64,000 nt of DNA from a bacterium 210820-DFI.6.37 (GTDB lineage Bacteria > Bacillota > Clostridia > Peptostreptococcales > Anaerovoracaceae). Below the pieces are notes generated by a model. It was not told the DNA's origin, did not search any database, and saw only the letters and a program-made list of their open reading frames with translations. Both the position numbers and the translations under genes were made by a program. The stretch covers positions 60,572 to 124,571 of the forward strand of contig JAJCKG010000011.1 in NCBI GenBank assembly GCA_020558355.1, written 5' to 3'. Of this stretch, positions 33,541 to 42,581 are shown piece by piece. Every line of letters starts with the position of its first letter. The first letter of the stretch is position 1.

Positions 33541-34911
33541 TTACGCCTCCTTCCCGCCGCGTTCTTTTTTCAAAACAGACGCCGCAATTTTTGCCGCTTC
33601 CTCTATCTCTTCTTTTGTATTCAGCTCTGTCGCGCACCAGAGGAGTTTTCCGTCAGCGACAGGAAGTCCTCCCAGAATTCCCCGGTCTTCCAGGGCTTTG
33701 AGAATCTCTTCATTTGAAACGCCAGAGCCTTCCGGCACAGAGGCAACAAATTCATTGAAGAACGGAGTTCCCTTATCCATAGCAAATCCTGCCTCGCAAA
33801 GCTTTTCCGCCAGATAATGGGCTTTTGCCGCGGACTGGCGGGCAGCCTCCGCAATGCCGCCGGGTCCCATTGCCGCCATATAAACCGACGCGGTCAGCGC
33901 GCACAGGGCCTGATTGGAACAGATATTAGAGCTTGCTTTATCTCTTCTGATATGCTGCTCCCTGGCCTGAAGCGTCAGAACGAAAGCCCGGTTTCCATCT
34001 TCGTCAACGGTTTCTCCCACGATTCTTCCAGGGAGCTTGCGCATCATATCTTTTTTCGCCGCCATAAATCCCAGATATGGGCCGCCGAAGGAAAGCGGCA
34101 GGCCAAGAGACTGGCCTTCTCCTACAGCAATATCCGCTCCGTATTCGCCCGGAGTCTTTAAGATTCCCAGAGAAATCGGTTCACAGCCCATGATAAGCTT
34201 TGCTTTTGCCTGGTGCGCTAAATCCGCCATGATCTCAGGCCTTTCAAGAAGCCCATAGTAGTTGGGCTGCTCCATATACAAACATGCGGGCTTTTCTTCT
34301 TTTTCAAGCAGTTCCCGCAGCTTCACTTCATCAATAAGATGGTTTTCCGTTTCCGGTACAAGGACGATTCTGACTCCCGCCGCCCCGCAGTAAGTCCGAA
34401 TGACTTCCAGCACATTGGGACGCGCCGTCGCTGCTACAAAGACCGTTTCATGCCGCTTATCCCGACACATCATAACCGCTTCCGCGGCAGCTACCCCTCC
34501 GTCATATACCGAAGCGTTGGACACATCCATTCCTGTCAGCTCGCAGATCATCGTCTGATATTCAAAGATAGACTGAAGGATTCCCTGACTCAGCTCTGCC
34601 TGGTACGGCGTATAGGCTGTTTTGAATTCTTCCTTTTCCACAACGCTGCCCACGATGGAAGGGATATAACGGCGGTAAGCGCCCGCTCCCCGCAGGCAGA
34701 TGCGGTACACTTTGTTTTTTCTGGAAAGCTCTTTCATTTTGCGCGCTACTTCCAGTTCGCTCATTCCCGGCGGAAGGTTGAGCCCGCCTGAGACCATGGT
34801 TTCCCGCGGAAGTCCGGCAAAGAGCTGATCAAAGCTTTCCAGGCCTGTTTCCCGCAGCATTTCCCGCTGCTGCTTTTCTGTATTTGGAACATAGGATCCC
34901 ATTTCAGACAC
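33541..34911 (-). CDS. gcvPA: Glycine dehydrogenase (decarboxylating) subunit 1
   Basis: A 456-residue N-terminal-type subunit of the split P-protein (SYVPNTEKQQREMLRETG, PPGMSELEVARKMKEL, SNICSNQALCALTASVYM). The split form is standard in Firmicutes and thermophiles. It lies 26 bp downstream of gcvH. Confidence 0.96.
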   Translation of the reverse strand: MSEMGSYVPNTEKQQREMLRETGLESFDQLFAGLPRETMVSGGLNLPPGMSELEVARKMKELSRKNKVYRICLRGAGAYRRYIPSIVGSVVEKEEFKTAYTPYQAELSQGILQSIFEYQTMICELTGMDVSNASVYDGGVAAAEAVMMCRDKRHETVFVAATARPNVLEVIRTYCGAAGVRIVLVPETENHLIDEVKLRELLEKEEKPACLYMEQPNYYGLLERPEIMADLAHQAKAKLIMGCEPISLGILKTPGEYGADIAVGEGQSLGLPLSFGGPYLGFMAAKKDMMRKLPGRIVGETVDEDGNRAFVLTLQAREQHIRRDKASSNICSNQALCALTASVYMAAMGPGGIAEAARQSAAKAHYLAEKLCEAGFAMDKGTPFFNEFVASVPEGSGVSNEEILKALEDRGILGGLPVADGKLLWCATELNTKEEIEEAAKIAASVLKKERGGKEA

Positions 34912-34937
34912 CTCCTTTGTTTCTGTCGGTCTGTTTG

Positions 34938-35333
34938 TTAAAAAAGCTTTTCCTCCTGCAGGGATTCTACAAAGGCCGCGTAGCCGTCAGCGTCCATCAG
35001 CTCTCCCAGCTGGGAGACATCGCTTACTTTTACCAGCCACGCGTCGTATGGATCTGTATTGATCCTCTGCGGTTCATCCATAAGCTCTTCGTTGATTTCT
35101 GAAACAGTACCCGCTAAAGGAGCCACTACATCGGATACGGCTTTTACCGATTCTACGTCCGCAAAGCTTTCTTCGACGCTGAGCTCGTCATCTTCTTCCG
35201 GAAGATTAATAAAAACCAGGTCGCCCAGTTCGCTCTGCGCATAGTCGGTCAGGCCGATCAGCGCTGTAGTATCATCCACCATCTTTACCCATTCGTGTGT
35301 CTTGGAATACTTTAATTCTTTAGGAAAATTCAT
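34938..35333 (-). CDS. gcvH: Glycine cleavage system H protein
   Basis: A 131-residue lipoyl carrier. The lipoylated lysine is K64 in [13 protein letters not shown]. It shuttles the aminomethyl group between P-, T- and L-proteins. Second gene of the operon, 60 bp after the T-protein/SHMT fusion. Confidence 0.96.
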   Translation of the reverse strand: MNFPKELKYSKTHEWVKMVDDTTALIGLTDYAQSELGDLVFINLPEEDDELSVEESFADVESVKAVSDVVAPLAGTVSEINEELMDEPQRINTDPYDAWLVKVSDVSQLGELMDADGYAAFVESLQEEKLF

Positions 35334-35393
35334 AATTCTACCTCCATAAATAAAACATTATCATTCATCTATAAATTTCAGGATCGATATCCT

Positions 35394-38051
35394 TTATACA
35401 CCTAAGCGAGCCGCAAAATTGTCCAGCAGGCGATCCATGTCGGAATCGTCAAAGCAGTACCGCATGGTGGTAAAGCGGCCGCGAAGCTTTTTAACGTCTT
35501 CCTTTACGTCTTTTTTATTGAGAATACATTCTGCCATCAGGCCTGCCAGTTCCTCGAAATCCTTTTCTTTAAAGCCAAACCGGGTCATTTCCGCCGAACC
35601 CAGTCTCAGCGCTCCTGACGCGGTAAATCCCTCTTCATACGGTGTTGCCTGATAGTTGCAGATCAGATTATTATCTTCCAGTCTCTGCGCGATTTCCGGG
35701 CCTGCTCCGTAACCTACGCTTACGATAACCTGATGGGTCTTTGTAAAGCCTTCTGCCGGATCGCCTTCCACCTGAAGTCCCGCGTCGCGCAGACTCCTGG
35801 CAAAGCTTTTTGCGTTGGAAATAACCTGTTTCTGGTATTCATCCTTATATGTATTCATTTCGTACGCCGCCATGAGAAGAGCCAGCTGGGTTCCCAGATG
35901 ATGGTTGCTGGTGCTTCCCGGGAAAGCTCTGGACTGAATGGTTTCCCACAGTTCATATTTGAGATCTGATTTTTCCCAGTTTCCTCCAATAACGCCTCTC
36001 TGAGGGCCAAAGAAGGTTTTGTGCGTAGACCCTGTTACCAGGTCCGCTCCGTCTTCAAACGGTTTCTGGAAGTGATCCCCAATGAGGCCCAAAACGTGAG
36101 CCATATCATACATGATGTTGGTATTATATCCCATATCCCGGATGAACTGGCTGATTTCCTTCACTGGTTCCGGGTAGAGCACCATGCTCTTTCCGAAGAT
36201 AATCAGTTCCGGACGGTATTCATCAATGGCTTTTTTCGTTTCTTCCACATCGATGTGGTATGGGTCATCTTTGCGCACCGGGAAGTTTACAATAGCTTTT
36301 TTCTCTGTAACAGGATCGACCGCTATGTAATCCTTCAGCGCTCCCATTGGCTGTGCTGAAAGGTGTCCTCCCTTGATGATGTGGTTGTTCATAACATAAC
36401 CCAGACGCCGCGGTTCTCTCTTCCTATTCAGACGGTTTTTAAAATCTACCAGAGCTGAGAAAACACAGGTGTTGGACATTTGCCCGCTGAGGACTCTTGT
36501 TTCCACTTCTCTGCAGCCCAGGTACTGAGCCATTTCTTCCATCAGCAGTTCCTCTACCCTTCCAATGAATTCCGTTCCCTGATAGTAGAAAACCTCTTCG
36601 TCATAGAAGGACGCTACTTTTCTATGCTCCGCGTATCGGAAGGAAGGGTCCGCAATCTGCAGCAGCCGCACAGCTTTTGACGGCGACATTTCTGACGGAA
36701 TCAGATTGATACATTCTTCCTGTCTCCAGGTGTGGTTTTCCAGCGCGTCGCGGATAAGCTTCCGCGCGGCTTTTTCTCCGTGGGTCAGCTGTTCATCTGT
36801 CTTCTCTTCTTCCTGACGATACAGAATAACCCTTGTATACGGCGGCGCGTCGTTTTTCATATGGAACTGCGGAATAACCGCTTCCACCAGCTTGCCTCTG
36901 ATATCTACCTGAACCTTTTCATCCGTCAGCACATTGCTGTCAATATAGCAAAAACCAATGCTTCGTCTCGCTACTTCATCTGTGATTCTGGTGCTGAGAC
37001 CCTTTCCTTCTGAAACATAGTATGGCACCATTGTTCCGCTGGTAACGTATCCGATTTTTTTGCCATCTTTCATTACCGGACAGCCCGCGCGCATAACACC
37101 TCTTCCCAGCAGGGTAATCGGCATCATTCTGCGCGGCAGAGCGCCGCAGTCTGTAAAATCGCGGTTGTTGATACGGATGAAAGCTTTCTGTTGTTTTTCC
37201 AGACTGCTCCGTCCGATATAATCTCCTTTTTGAGGGGCAAAGCTGACTGCGAATTTTGCCAGTGGAATGGCGAAGATCGGGATCTCCTTTCCATCCTCGT
37301 CTTTTCCCAGCTCGTGCCCATGAAGCGGCATTCCCGCTTCCAGACGGGTCGTATCCCGCGCTCCTAGGCCTGCTGGTCTTGCGCCTTCTTCTATGAGCCG
37401 ATTCCATACGCTCTCCGCGTCTTCGCTTTTGATGTAGATTTCGTAGCCAATCGGCTCTCCTGTGTATCCGGTTTTGGCTACCTTCATGATCATATTACCC
37501 ATGGAAGGTATGGTCAGCGTATTCAGTTCATTTCTCACAGGCTCTGTCAGCTGTACATTACCCGCGATCTTCTGTAAGATATTTTTGGATTCCGGTCCCT
37601 GAACCGCGATAGCGGCCCACTGGTCCGAAACATTTTCCATGCTGGCGTCAAAGGCCTTGATCTGCTGAGAAAAATGATCCCAGACGATGTCGGTGTTGGC
37701 AGCGTTAACAACGACTGAAAAGTAGTCTTCTTCAAAACGATAGACGTACGCGTCGTCAATGGCGCCGCCTTCTTCATTAGGTACGATAGAATACTGCGCT
37801 TTATTCAATTCCAGCGCCTGCACGTTGCTCGTCAGTACGTGCTGCAGAAATTCAACTCTCTCGGGGCCTCTGACAATGAGCCTGCCCATATGGGATACAT
37901 CGAAAATGCTGCAGGCATGCCGGGTATACAGATGCTCAGCAATGATGCCATCCGGATACTGGATGGGCATTTCCCATCCTCCAAAATCCACCATTTTAGC
38001 GCCTGCTTTGATATGCGCGGCATATAATTGCGTCCGTTTTAATTCCGCCAT
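35394..38051 (-). CDS. Fusion of aminomethyltransferase (GcvT) and serine hydroxymethyltransferase (GlyA)
   Basis: An 885-residue fusion. The N-terminal part (about 1-420) is T-protein: MAELKRTQLYAAHIKAGAKM, DFGGWEMP, QGPESKNIL, TGYTGEPIGYEIY. The C-terminal part (about 430-885) is SHMT-like, with PLP lysine K678 in TGSTHKTFFGPQRG and an NLIPSE substrate-region motif. T-protein releases methylene-THF and ammonia from aminomethyl-lipoate; SHMT interconverts glycine and serine with methylene-THF. The fusion would pass methylene-THF between active sites. I moved the start to 38051 (GAGGAGGAAG upstream); the longer frame overlaps the riboswitch terminator. First gene of the glycine-controlled operon. 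Confidence 0.93.
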   Translation of the reverse strand: MAELKRTQLYAAHIKAGAKMVDFGGWEMPIQYPDGIIAEHLYTRHACSIFDVSHMGRLIVRGPERVEFLQHVLTSNVQALELNKAQYSIVPNEEGGAIDDAYVYRFEEDYFSVVVNAANTDIVWDHFSQQIKAFDASMENVSDQWAAIAVQGPESKNILQKIAGNVQLTEPVRNELNTLTIPSMGNMIMKVAKTGYTGEPIGYEIYIKSEDAESVWNRLIEEGARPAGLGARDTTRLEAGMPLHGHELGKDEDGKEIPIFAIPLAKFAVSFAPQKGDYIGRSSLEKQQKAFIRINNRDFTDCGALPRRMMPITLLGRGVMRAGCPVMKDGKKIGYVTSGTMVPYYVSEGKGLSTRITDEVARRSIGFCYIDSNVLTDEKVQVDIRGKLVEAVIPQFHMKNDAPPYTRVILYRQEEEKTDEQLTHGEKAARKLIRDALENHTWRQEECINLIPSEMSPSKAVRLLQIADPSFRYAEHRKVASFYDEEVFYYQGTEFIGRVEELLMEEMAQYLGCREVETRVLSGQMSNTCVFSALVDFKNRLNRKREPRRLGYVMNNHIIKGGHLSAQPMGALKDYIAVDPVTEKKAIVNFPVRKDDPYHIDVEETKKAIDEYRPELIIFGKSMVLYPEPVKEISQFIRDMGYNTNIMYDMAHVLGLIGDHFQKPFEDGADLVTGSTHKTFFGPQRGVIGGNWEKSDLKYELWETIQSRAFPGSTSNHHLGTQLALLMAAYEMNTYKDEYQKQVISNAKSFARSLRDAGLQVEGDPAEGFTKTHQVIVSVGYGAGPEIAQRLEDNNLICNYQATPYEEGFTASGALRLGSAEMTRFGFKEKDFEELAGLMAECILNKKDVKEDVKKLRGRFTTMRYCFDDSDMDRLLDNFAARLGV

Positions 38052-38078
38052 TTTTCTTCCTCCTCTTTTTGGAACAAT

Positions 38079-38118
38079 AAAAAAAACGCACAAACATAAT
38101 AACTACTATATTTGCGCG
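38079..38118 (-). terminator. Riboswitch-controlled terminator of the gcv operon
   Basis: On the minus strand CGCGCAAA (38111-38118) pairs with TTTGTGCG (38087-38094), followed by eight T (38079-38086). It directly abuts the second glycine aptamer and is the expression platform: glycine binding should prevent its formation. Confidence 0.85.
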
Positions 38119-38268
38119 CTCTGTCCTTTTTACCTGAAAGATTTATCTTCTTCGGTGCATTTTCTGCTTTCCAGAGTGTCGTCCAGATCCGGTCCTTTTA
38201 CCTGAGAGTTTTTCGCTCTATTCACCTTCGGCGCTGTGTTTATCACAGTCTCTCCCGGGTCCTTCTTC
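38117..38268 (-). promoter_or_regulatory. Tandem glycine riboswitch
   Basis: Two gcvT-type aptamers in tandem on the minus strand. Aptamer 1 (about 38189-38268) has GGGAGAGAC, GCCGAAGG and CTCTCAGGTAAAAGGAC. Aptamer 2 (about 38117-38180) has CACCGAAG and CTTTCAGGTAAAAAGGAC. The two are joined by a short linker, as in cooperative glycine switches. With the adjoining terminator it should turn the gcv operon on when glycine is abundant. Confidence 0.95.
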
Positions 38269-38287
38269 CGACTATTAAGTTATTCTA

Positions 38288-38316
38288 AATATATCATATT
38301 GCTTTTTGATTGTCAA
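38288..38316 (-). promoter_or_regulatory. Promoter of the gcv operon
   Basis: Minus strand TTGACA (38311-38316), 17 bp, TATATT (38288-38293), about 20 bp upstream of aptamer 1. The gap 38317-38432 otherwise shows no gene. Confidence 0.85.
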
Positions 38317-38432
38317 TTTAGCTTTGGTATTTTTTGAAAATTTAAAATCTTTGTTTTGTAAGCCGCCAGCAGGTCGGAGCCTTCCGATCCCGCAAAATTC
38401 CCGAAAAAATTACGCGGCGATCTCTATATGGC

Positions 38433-39275
38433 TTAAAGCTCTTCCAGGTCTTTAAGAGAAAGTCCTGTGATTTCAGCGATATCCTCTGGCGGAAAGCCTT
38501 TTTCCTTCAGCTTGGCGGCAATTGTTTTTTTCTCTGCGGCGGCGCCGTCTTCAAGGCCGGCTTTTCTTCCGGCGTCAACGCCGTCTTTATAAGCCTCCTG
38601 CCGGTCCAAAATTCTTTCTTCCCATTCCTGCATATACTTCACTCCAATCTCTTCGCTGGCCCGGATCCGTTCTACGATCTCATGCATGCCGCGGATCTTA
38701 TCGCTTTCGGACAGTTCGGCCCGCTCCGAGGTGGTTTCCTCCATATACTTCAGAAGGTCTATCAGCTCCTGGCTGGCGTCTCCCCGCACCGTCCCCCGGG
38801 TGTTAAGAAAAATCCTGGTCGCTCCGTCTTCAAGCCACAGGTCCGGAATCTCTCTGCATTGCATTTTAAAGGTATAGCGGTATAAGCCTTTTCCTCCCAT
38901 ATCAAACGGCATGATCATAATCACATAGGAATCCGGCAGCTGGCTGTAGTCTACGACTCCCGGCTCCAGCAGCTTACTGTCTATGACGCCGTGGTACAGC
39001 CTGCTCCGTTTCGGCAGGTTTTTCGTGTTTTTCTTCTGTACCTCTGTGTCATATACGGCTCCCTCCTGATCTATGGACCAGACATCCAGGCGGATCTGCT
39101 TGCTCCAAGTGGTTTTTCTCGTTTCCTTTTCCGCCTGCGGCAGTTCCTTCAGTTCAATAGGTCTGTCCAGAATAATCTGAAGCAGCTGTTCCATAAAGAC
39201 GGGGTCCTCCGCGGCCTCCGCGAACAAAAAACGGTCCAGCAAATTTAAATCTTTTAGTTCTTTCATCGTGTTCAA
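38433..39275 (-). CDS. Rpn-family recombination-promoting nuclease / PD-(D/E)XK transposase-like protein
   Basis: A 280-residue protein. The nuclease core has LDVWSIDQEGAVYDTEVQKK, matching the D...ExQ/K pattern of the Rpn/PD-(D/E)XK family, and DSYVIMIMPFD. The C-terminus (about 215-280) is a charged helical tail with GFPPEDIAEITGLSLKDL, a segment common in these proteins. Rpn proteins cut DNA and promote RecA-independent recombination; many are called transposases without proof. Start TTG at 39275, 8 bases after GGAGG. A copy of the 95-bp repeat lies about 100 bp upstream of its start. Confidence 0.88.
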   Translation of the reverse strand: MNTMKELKDLNLLDRFLFAEAAEDPVFMEQLLQIILDRPIELKELPQAEKETRKTTWSKQIRLDVWSIDQEGAVYDTEVQKKNTKNLPKRSRLYHGVIDSKLLEPGVVDYSQLPDSYVIMIMPFDMGGKGLYRYTFKMQCREIPDLWLEDGATRIFLNTRGTVRGDASQELIDLLKYMEETTSERAELSESDKIRGMHEIVERIRASEEIGVKYMQEWEERILDRQEAYKDGVDAGRKAGLEDGAAAEKKTIAAKLKEKGFPPEDIAEITGLSLKDLEEL

Positions 39276-39376
39276 TCTTAGTTCCTCCTCATTATATCTC
39301 TTTTCATTTCCCGGCGCAACGCCCCTCGCTTTGATTTATTTTACATTATTGTAATATATTTACTTTCTACTGTCAA

Positions 39377-39471
39377 GCAAAAAACAAAGTCGCTTCGCCG
39401 ATTTATGTTCAGCGGTAGACTTTGTTGATATTCCGGAAATATCGAAAACGATATTTCCTACATAATAAAAA
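39377..39471. repeat. 95-bp structured dispersed repeat, copy A
   Basis: Nearly identical to 59637-59732 (three differences noted by eye: two substitutions and one 1-base indel). Internal dyads: AACAAAGTC (39383-39391) / GACTTTGTT (39418-39426), and GGAAATATCG (39435-39444) / CGATATTTCC (39449-39458) around AAAA. It lies between the MFS gene terminator and the Rpn gene. Confidence 0.9.
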
Positions 39472-39505
39472 ACACGCGCATATGCAAAATATACATAGCG
39501 CGCGT
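39467..39505 (-). terminator. Terminator of the MFS gene
   Basis: On the minus strand ACGCGC (39500-39505) pairs with GCGCGT (39474-39479), with a long internal loop, then GTTTTTT. Its T-tract is the beginning of repeat copy A. Confidence 0.65.
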
Positions 39506-39527
39506 TTATTTGTTGGTTTAAATTTTT

Positions 39528-40787
39528 TTATATTGAAATATTTCTCTTTTTACCGCTTGCGCCCTTTGCCAAAACAGCCGTCAGCCCGGCCCCAATCAAA
39601 GCGAACGCAGCCAGATATCCAAATACAACCGCATAGTTTCCACCTGTCTTATCCAAAACCACTCCGGAAAGCGCAGGGCCGAGTATCCCCGCGATGAATC
39701 CGTAAGCGGTAAAAATCAGGCCGTAGATCAAGCCAAAATATTTAAGGCCAAAAAGTCCACTGGCAATAGGGCCTGTAACAGTAAACAAGGTCCCGAACCC
39801 AAAACCGACACAGGCGGAAACAGCCGCTACTCCCGCCAAGCCATGGATATAAGGAAGCGCCGCGTATCCAGCGGCGGTAATTACAAAGGCGATGACACCG
39901 GTCCACGCTCCGCCTATAAGATCGCTCAGCATTCCGGCAATAATACGCCCGCCTCCGTTTACCACATTGAAAGCAGTCAAAACCGCAATGCTGGACACGC
40001 CCAGGGAAATGGCATAGCTCTTGGACAGAGAAACCATGGATATCCCGGCTGCGCCCATGAAGATCCAGATGACCCATATGAGCCAGAACTCTTTTGTTTT
40101 TAAAGCCTGACTTACCGTAAAATCCGCATTTGCGCCGTTTGTCCGCGCCTTTCCCGTTTTTGCGGACGCGGCCAGAAGCGCTTCATGTGCTTCCCTTTCT
40201 TCCTGAGTCAGCTTCGTTTTGTCCGGCGTTTCGGCAAAGGTCATTCCCACCAGATTGGTCGCTGCCGCGCATAGAAGAATGATCAGATTCATTTTGCTAT
40301 ATCCAACAGCTTCCAGCAGGTGACTGCCCACTGGCGCCATAACTGCCGCGGATATGCCGAATACAAAATTTACGATGCCGCTGGCCGCACCTCTGCGGTG
40401 AGGAAGCCATTGCTGGGCTGTAGTCAGTCCCGGGCCATATATAAAGCTGCATCCCAGATTTGTGACGAAGCCCCAAGCATACGCGGCGTAAATACTCGTT
40501 CCGTTCATCAGAATCAACATGGCGAGGATGTTAAACGCTGTCCCGATCAGGATACATTTTCGCATCCCCAGCTTCATGTGTGCCCTTCCGCTGAAAAACA
40601 TGCTCACCGCAAGGGCAAAGAGCATAAATGTCACCACAGTTCCTGTCTCCGCCGCGCCTACATGATAGATTTCCTGCCAGTAAGTCCCCATGATCCCCGG
40701 ATAGCCGAAGGCCAGATATCCTGACCAGAAAACGGCCAGACAGCACCCGAAAATCGAGAAAGCCGCTTTTTTATTTCTGCTTTTCAT
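39528..40787 (-). CDS. MFS transporter, oxalate/formate antiporter-like
   Basis: A 419-residue carrier with about 12 hydrophobic segments. YLAFGYPGIMGTYWQEIYH and AYAWGFVTNLGCSFIYGPGLTTAQQW resemble the monocarboxylate/oxalate-formate (OFA) branch. The start at 40787 follows GGGAGG; a start nine codons earlier has no ribosome binding site. It is a single-gene unit; substrate unknown, probably a small carboxylate. Confidence 0.88.
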   Translation of the reverse strand: MKSRNKKAAFSIFGCCLAVFWSGYLAFGYPGIMGTYWQEIYHVGAAETGTVVTFMLFALAVSMFFSGRAHMKLGMRKCILIGTAFNILAMLILMNGTSIYAAYAWGFVTNLGCSFIYGPGLTTAQQWLPHRRGAASGIVNFVFGISAAVMAPVGSHLLEAVGYSKMNLIILLCAAATNLVGMTFAETPDKTKLTQEEREAHEALLAASAKTGKARTNGANADFTVSQALKTKEFWLIWVIWIFMGAAGISMVSLSKSYAISLGVSSIAVLTAFNVVNGGGRIIAGMLSDLIGGAWTGVIAFVITAAGYAALPYIHGLAGVAAVSACVGFGFGTLFTVTGPIASGLFGLKYFGLIYGLIFTAYGFIAGILGPALSGVVLDKTGGNYAVVFGYLAAFALIGAGLTAVLAKGASGKKRNISI

Positions 40788-40856
40788 GTTTCCTCCCACT
40801 TTGTTTATTATCACGAATTATACCACAGAACTCAAAAAACTGCCTGGTTTGCCACA

Positions 40857-40886
40857 GAAAAAAGCCCCTTTCATATTCCAGGGGCT
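40857..40886 (-). terminator. Terminator of the ArsR gene
   Basis: On the minus strand AGCCCCT (40880-40886) pairs with AGGGGCT (40863-40869) and is followed by TTTTTT. An outer GCCAC/GTGGC pair extends the stem. Confidence 0.85.
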
Positions 40887-40901
40887 AGTGTGGCGTTATT
40901 T

Positions 40902-41300
40902 CTATTTTTTGCAGGTACAGGAGCAAGCACAGGCGCCCTCACTTTCCGAAGCTTTTGACCCTCTGAAAATGTTCAGCCAGTGAAGCTTATGATAAAATCC
41001 TGTCATAATTTTTATGACCTCATCCATGCGCTTCTCCTTCATGTTCCGCAATAGTTTGCTGGCGTATTCGCATCCGTCCTCATTAATGGAATAATAGTTC
41101 CATTTCCATTCCTTGCGGCATTTTACAAGGCCCGACTCGCATAGAATCTTCATATGGTGCGACAAAGTTGCCTGCGAAATCTGAAGATCATCCAGCAGCA
41201 CACAGGCGCATTCCTCCTCGGCATTGCACAAAAGCTCCAGGATCCTGACTCTCTTACTGTCAGAGAAGGCTTTAAACACTCTAATATATTCTGAATTCAT
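40902..41300 (-). CDS. ArsR-family metalloregulator with cysteine-rich tail
   Basis: A 132-residue winged-helix repressor (FKAFSDSKRVRILELL, ISQATLSHHMKILCESGLV). It has an early CACVLLDD pair, as in ArsR/CadC-type sensors, and ends with GACACSCTCKK, a thiol-rich tail suited to soft metal or arsenite binding. It lies downstream of the CobW GTPase gene on the same strand (68-bp gap), so it may link metal status to the CobW/ureohydrolase genes. Confidence 0.88.
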   Translation of the reverse strand: MNSEYIRVFKAFSDSKRVRILELLCNAEEECACVLLDDLQISQATLSHHMKILCESGLVKCRKEWKWNYYSINEDGCEYASKLLRNMKEKRMDEVIKIMTGFYHKLHWLNIFRGSKASESEGACACSCTCKK

Positions 41301-41367
41301 TTCTGACCTCCAAACTTTTTTCTTCCTGTTTTCTGTAAAATATTATATCACCATTTAACAGAAAGAA

Positions 41368-42510
41368 TCAATTGTCATGGTCTTCATATCTGGAAGCTCT
41401 TCCTACATTGCCCTTTCCTTCTTCCATCATGCCAAAGGTTTCCATAAAAAATGTCCTGACTTTCAGATTATATTTGAGGGAAACCGCGTCCATCGCGTCG
41501 TTTACGATTTCCGCCATAATCTGAGAATCGGCCGCTGACCTTGCGTTGATAATCAGCGACAGCGCACTGTATTTTTTTTCAAGCTTTTGTGAATACTCAA
41601 TATCGTAATCAACGCCAATGAGGCTCGCTTTGAAGAAATCAGACAATTCCTCCTGGCTGTCTGCCGCAAACATTTTGAGATGCGGTACATTTCCCTTATT
41701 TTTCTTGAGCCCCTGCCGGATGCCTTCAAAAATTTCTGTAATCACTTCGTTAAAGTCCAGGTTCTTATCTTCCCTCTGTTCCATGAACACTCTTGTATTA
41801 AACCAGCTGAGCTTATTTTCCGCCGCCATGAAAGCGTCTGAGCCGTAACCGATTTCTTTATGCGCGGCAGCCGCCTTGTGCTCAAGGATATAATCCACTA
41901 CAGCGTCCACACCTTCCCCCGTCAGGGCAGACATAGTCAGGACCGGAGTCTGTGGATAAACGCTCTTAATATATTCCACTCTCGCTTCGGTTTCTGTTTT
42001 ACTGATGGTATCGATCTTGTTGAGAACAATCACATCCGCCTCCGCCATCTGCGCGTCAAACAGGAATTTCATTTCGTCCGGAAGATTGATATCCGCGTTT
42101 TCCGGCATAACCATACGAATCCTTTCCGGGTCCACAACGCACATAAAAGGCATCAGGTCAAACTGGCCTTTTTCTTTCTCGTTAAGTTCCAGATAAACAT
42201 GGTCCAGCGCCCCAATGCCGCAGCCTGGAATATCGGAAAAAATAACATCCGCACCGGCCGCTTCCAGCTGATGCAGCTTATCAACCAGATTTTCATGCTG
42301 ATAACAGATGCAATTCCCTGAAATCGGAAGCGTTGTAATTCCCGTGGTGGCGGTAAACTCCGCGTCGACAATATTGCTTGCGCCAAGGTCATTCGCCAGA
42401 ATCGCCGCGTGCCCTTTTTCTCGTTTATTGACGCTGTTTGCAAAAGCAATCATTGAAGTTGTTTTTCCCGCTCCCAGGAATCCGCTTGTTACCATGTATT
42501 TTGTTGGCAT
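41368..42510 (-). CDS. CobW-type G3E GTPase (metal chaperone)
   Basis: A 380-residue P-loop GTPase: Walker A GFLGAGKTT at residues 9-17, guanine specificity NKID, and SGNCICYQ at the place of the family CxCC metal-binding motif (here CxC). COG0523/CobW proteins deliver Zn, Co, Ni or other metals to client enzymes. It lies 71 bp downstream of a ureohydrolase gene on the same strand. Since ureohydrolases need a dinuclear metal centre, the ureohydrolase is the obvious client. Confidence 0.88.
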   Translation of the reverse strand: MPTKYMVTSGFLGAGKTTSMIAFANSVNKREKGHAAILANDLGASNIVDAEFTATTGITTLPISGNCICYQHENLVDKLHQLEAAGADVIFSDIPGCGIGALDHVYLELNEKEKGQFDLMPFMCVVDPERIRMVMPENADINLPDEMKFLFDAQMAEADVIVLNKIDTISKTETEARVEYIKSVYPQTPVLTMSALTGEGVDAVVDYILEHKAAAAHKEIGYGSDAFMAAENKLSWFNTRVFMEQREDKNLDFNEVITEIFEGIRQGLKKNKGNVPHLKMFAADSQEELSDFFKASLIGVDYDIEYSQKLEKKYSALSLIINARSAADSQIMAEIVNDAMDAVSLKYNLKVRTFFMETFGMMEEGKGNVGRASRYEDHDN

Positions 42511-42581
42511 AATTCTTCTCCTTTTATCATTTAGAAAAATATCGATACGATTATTATACCATTATTCTCTATTTTTTGTAA

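Noticed and set aside
38433..39275. Complete insertion sequence around the Rpn-family gene
   Set aside because: No terminal inverted repeats or target-site duplication flank the gene. Many Rpn proteins are chromosomal nucleases.
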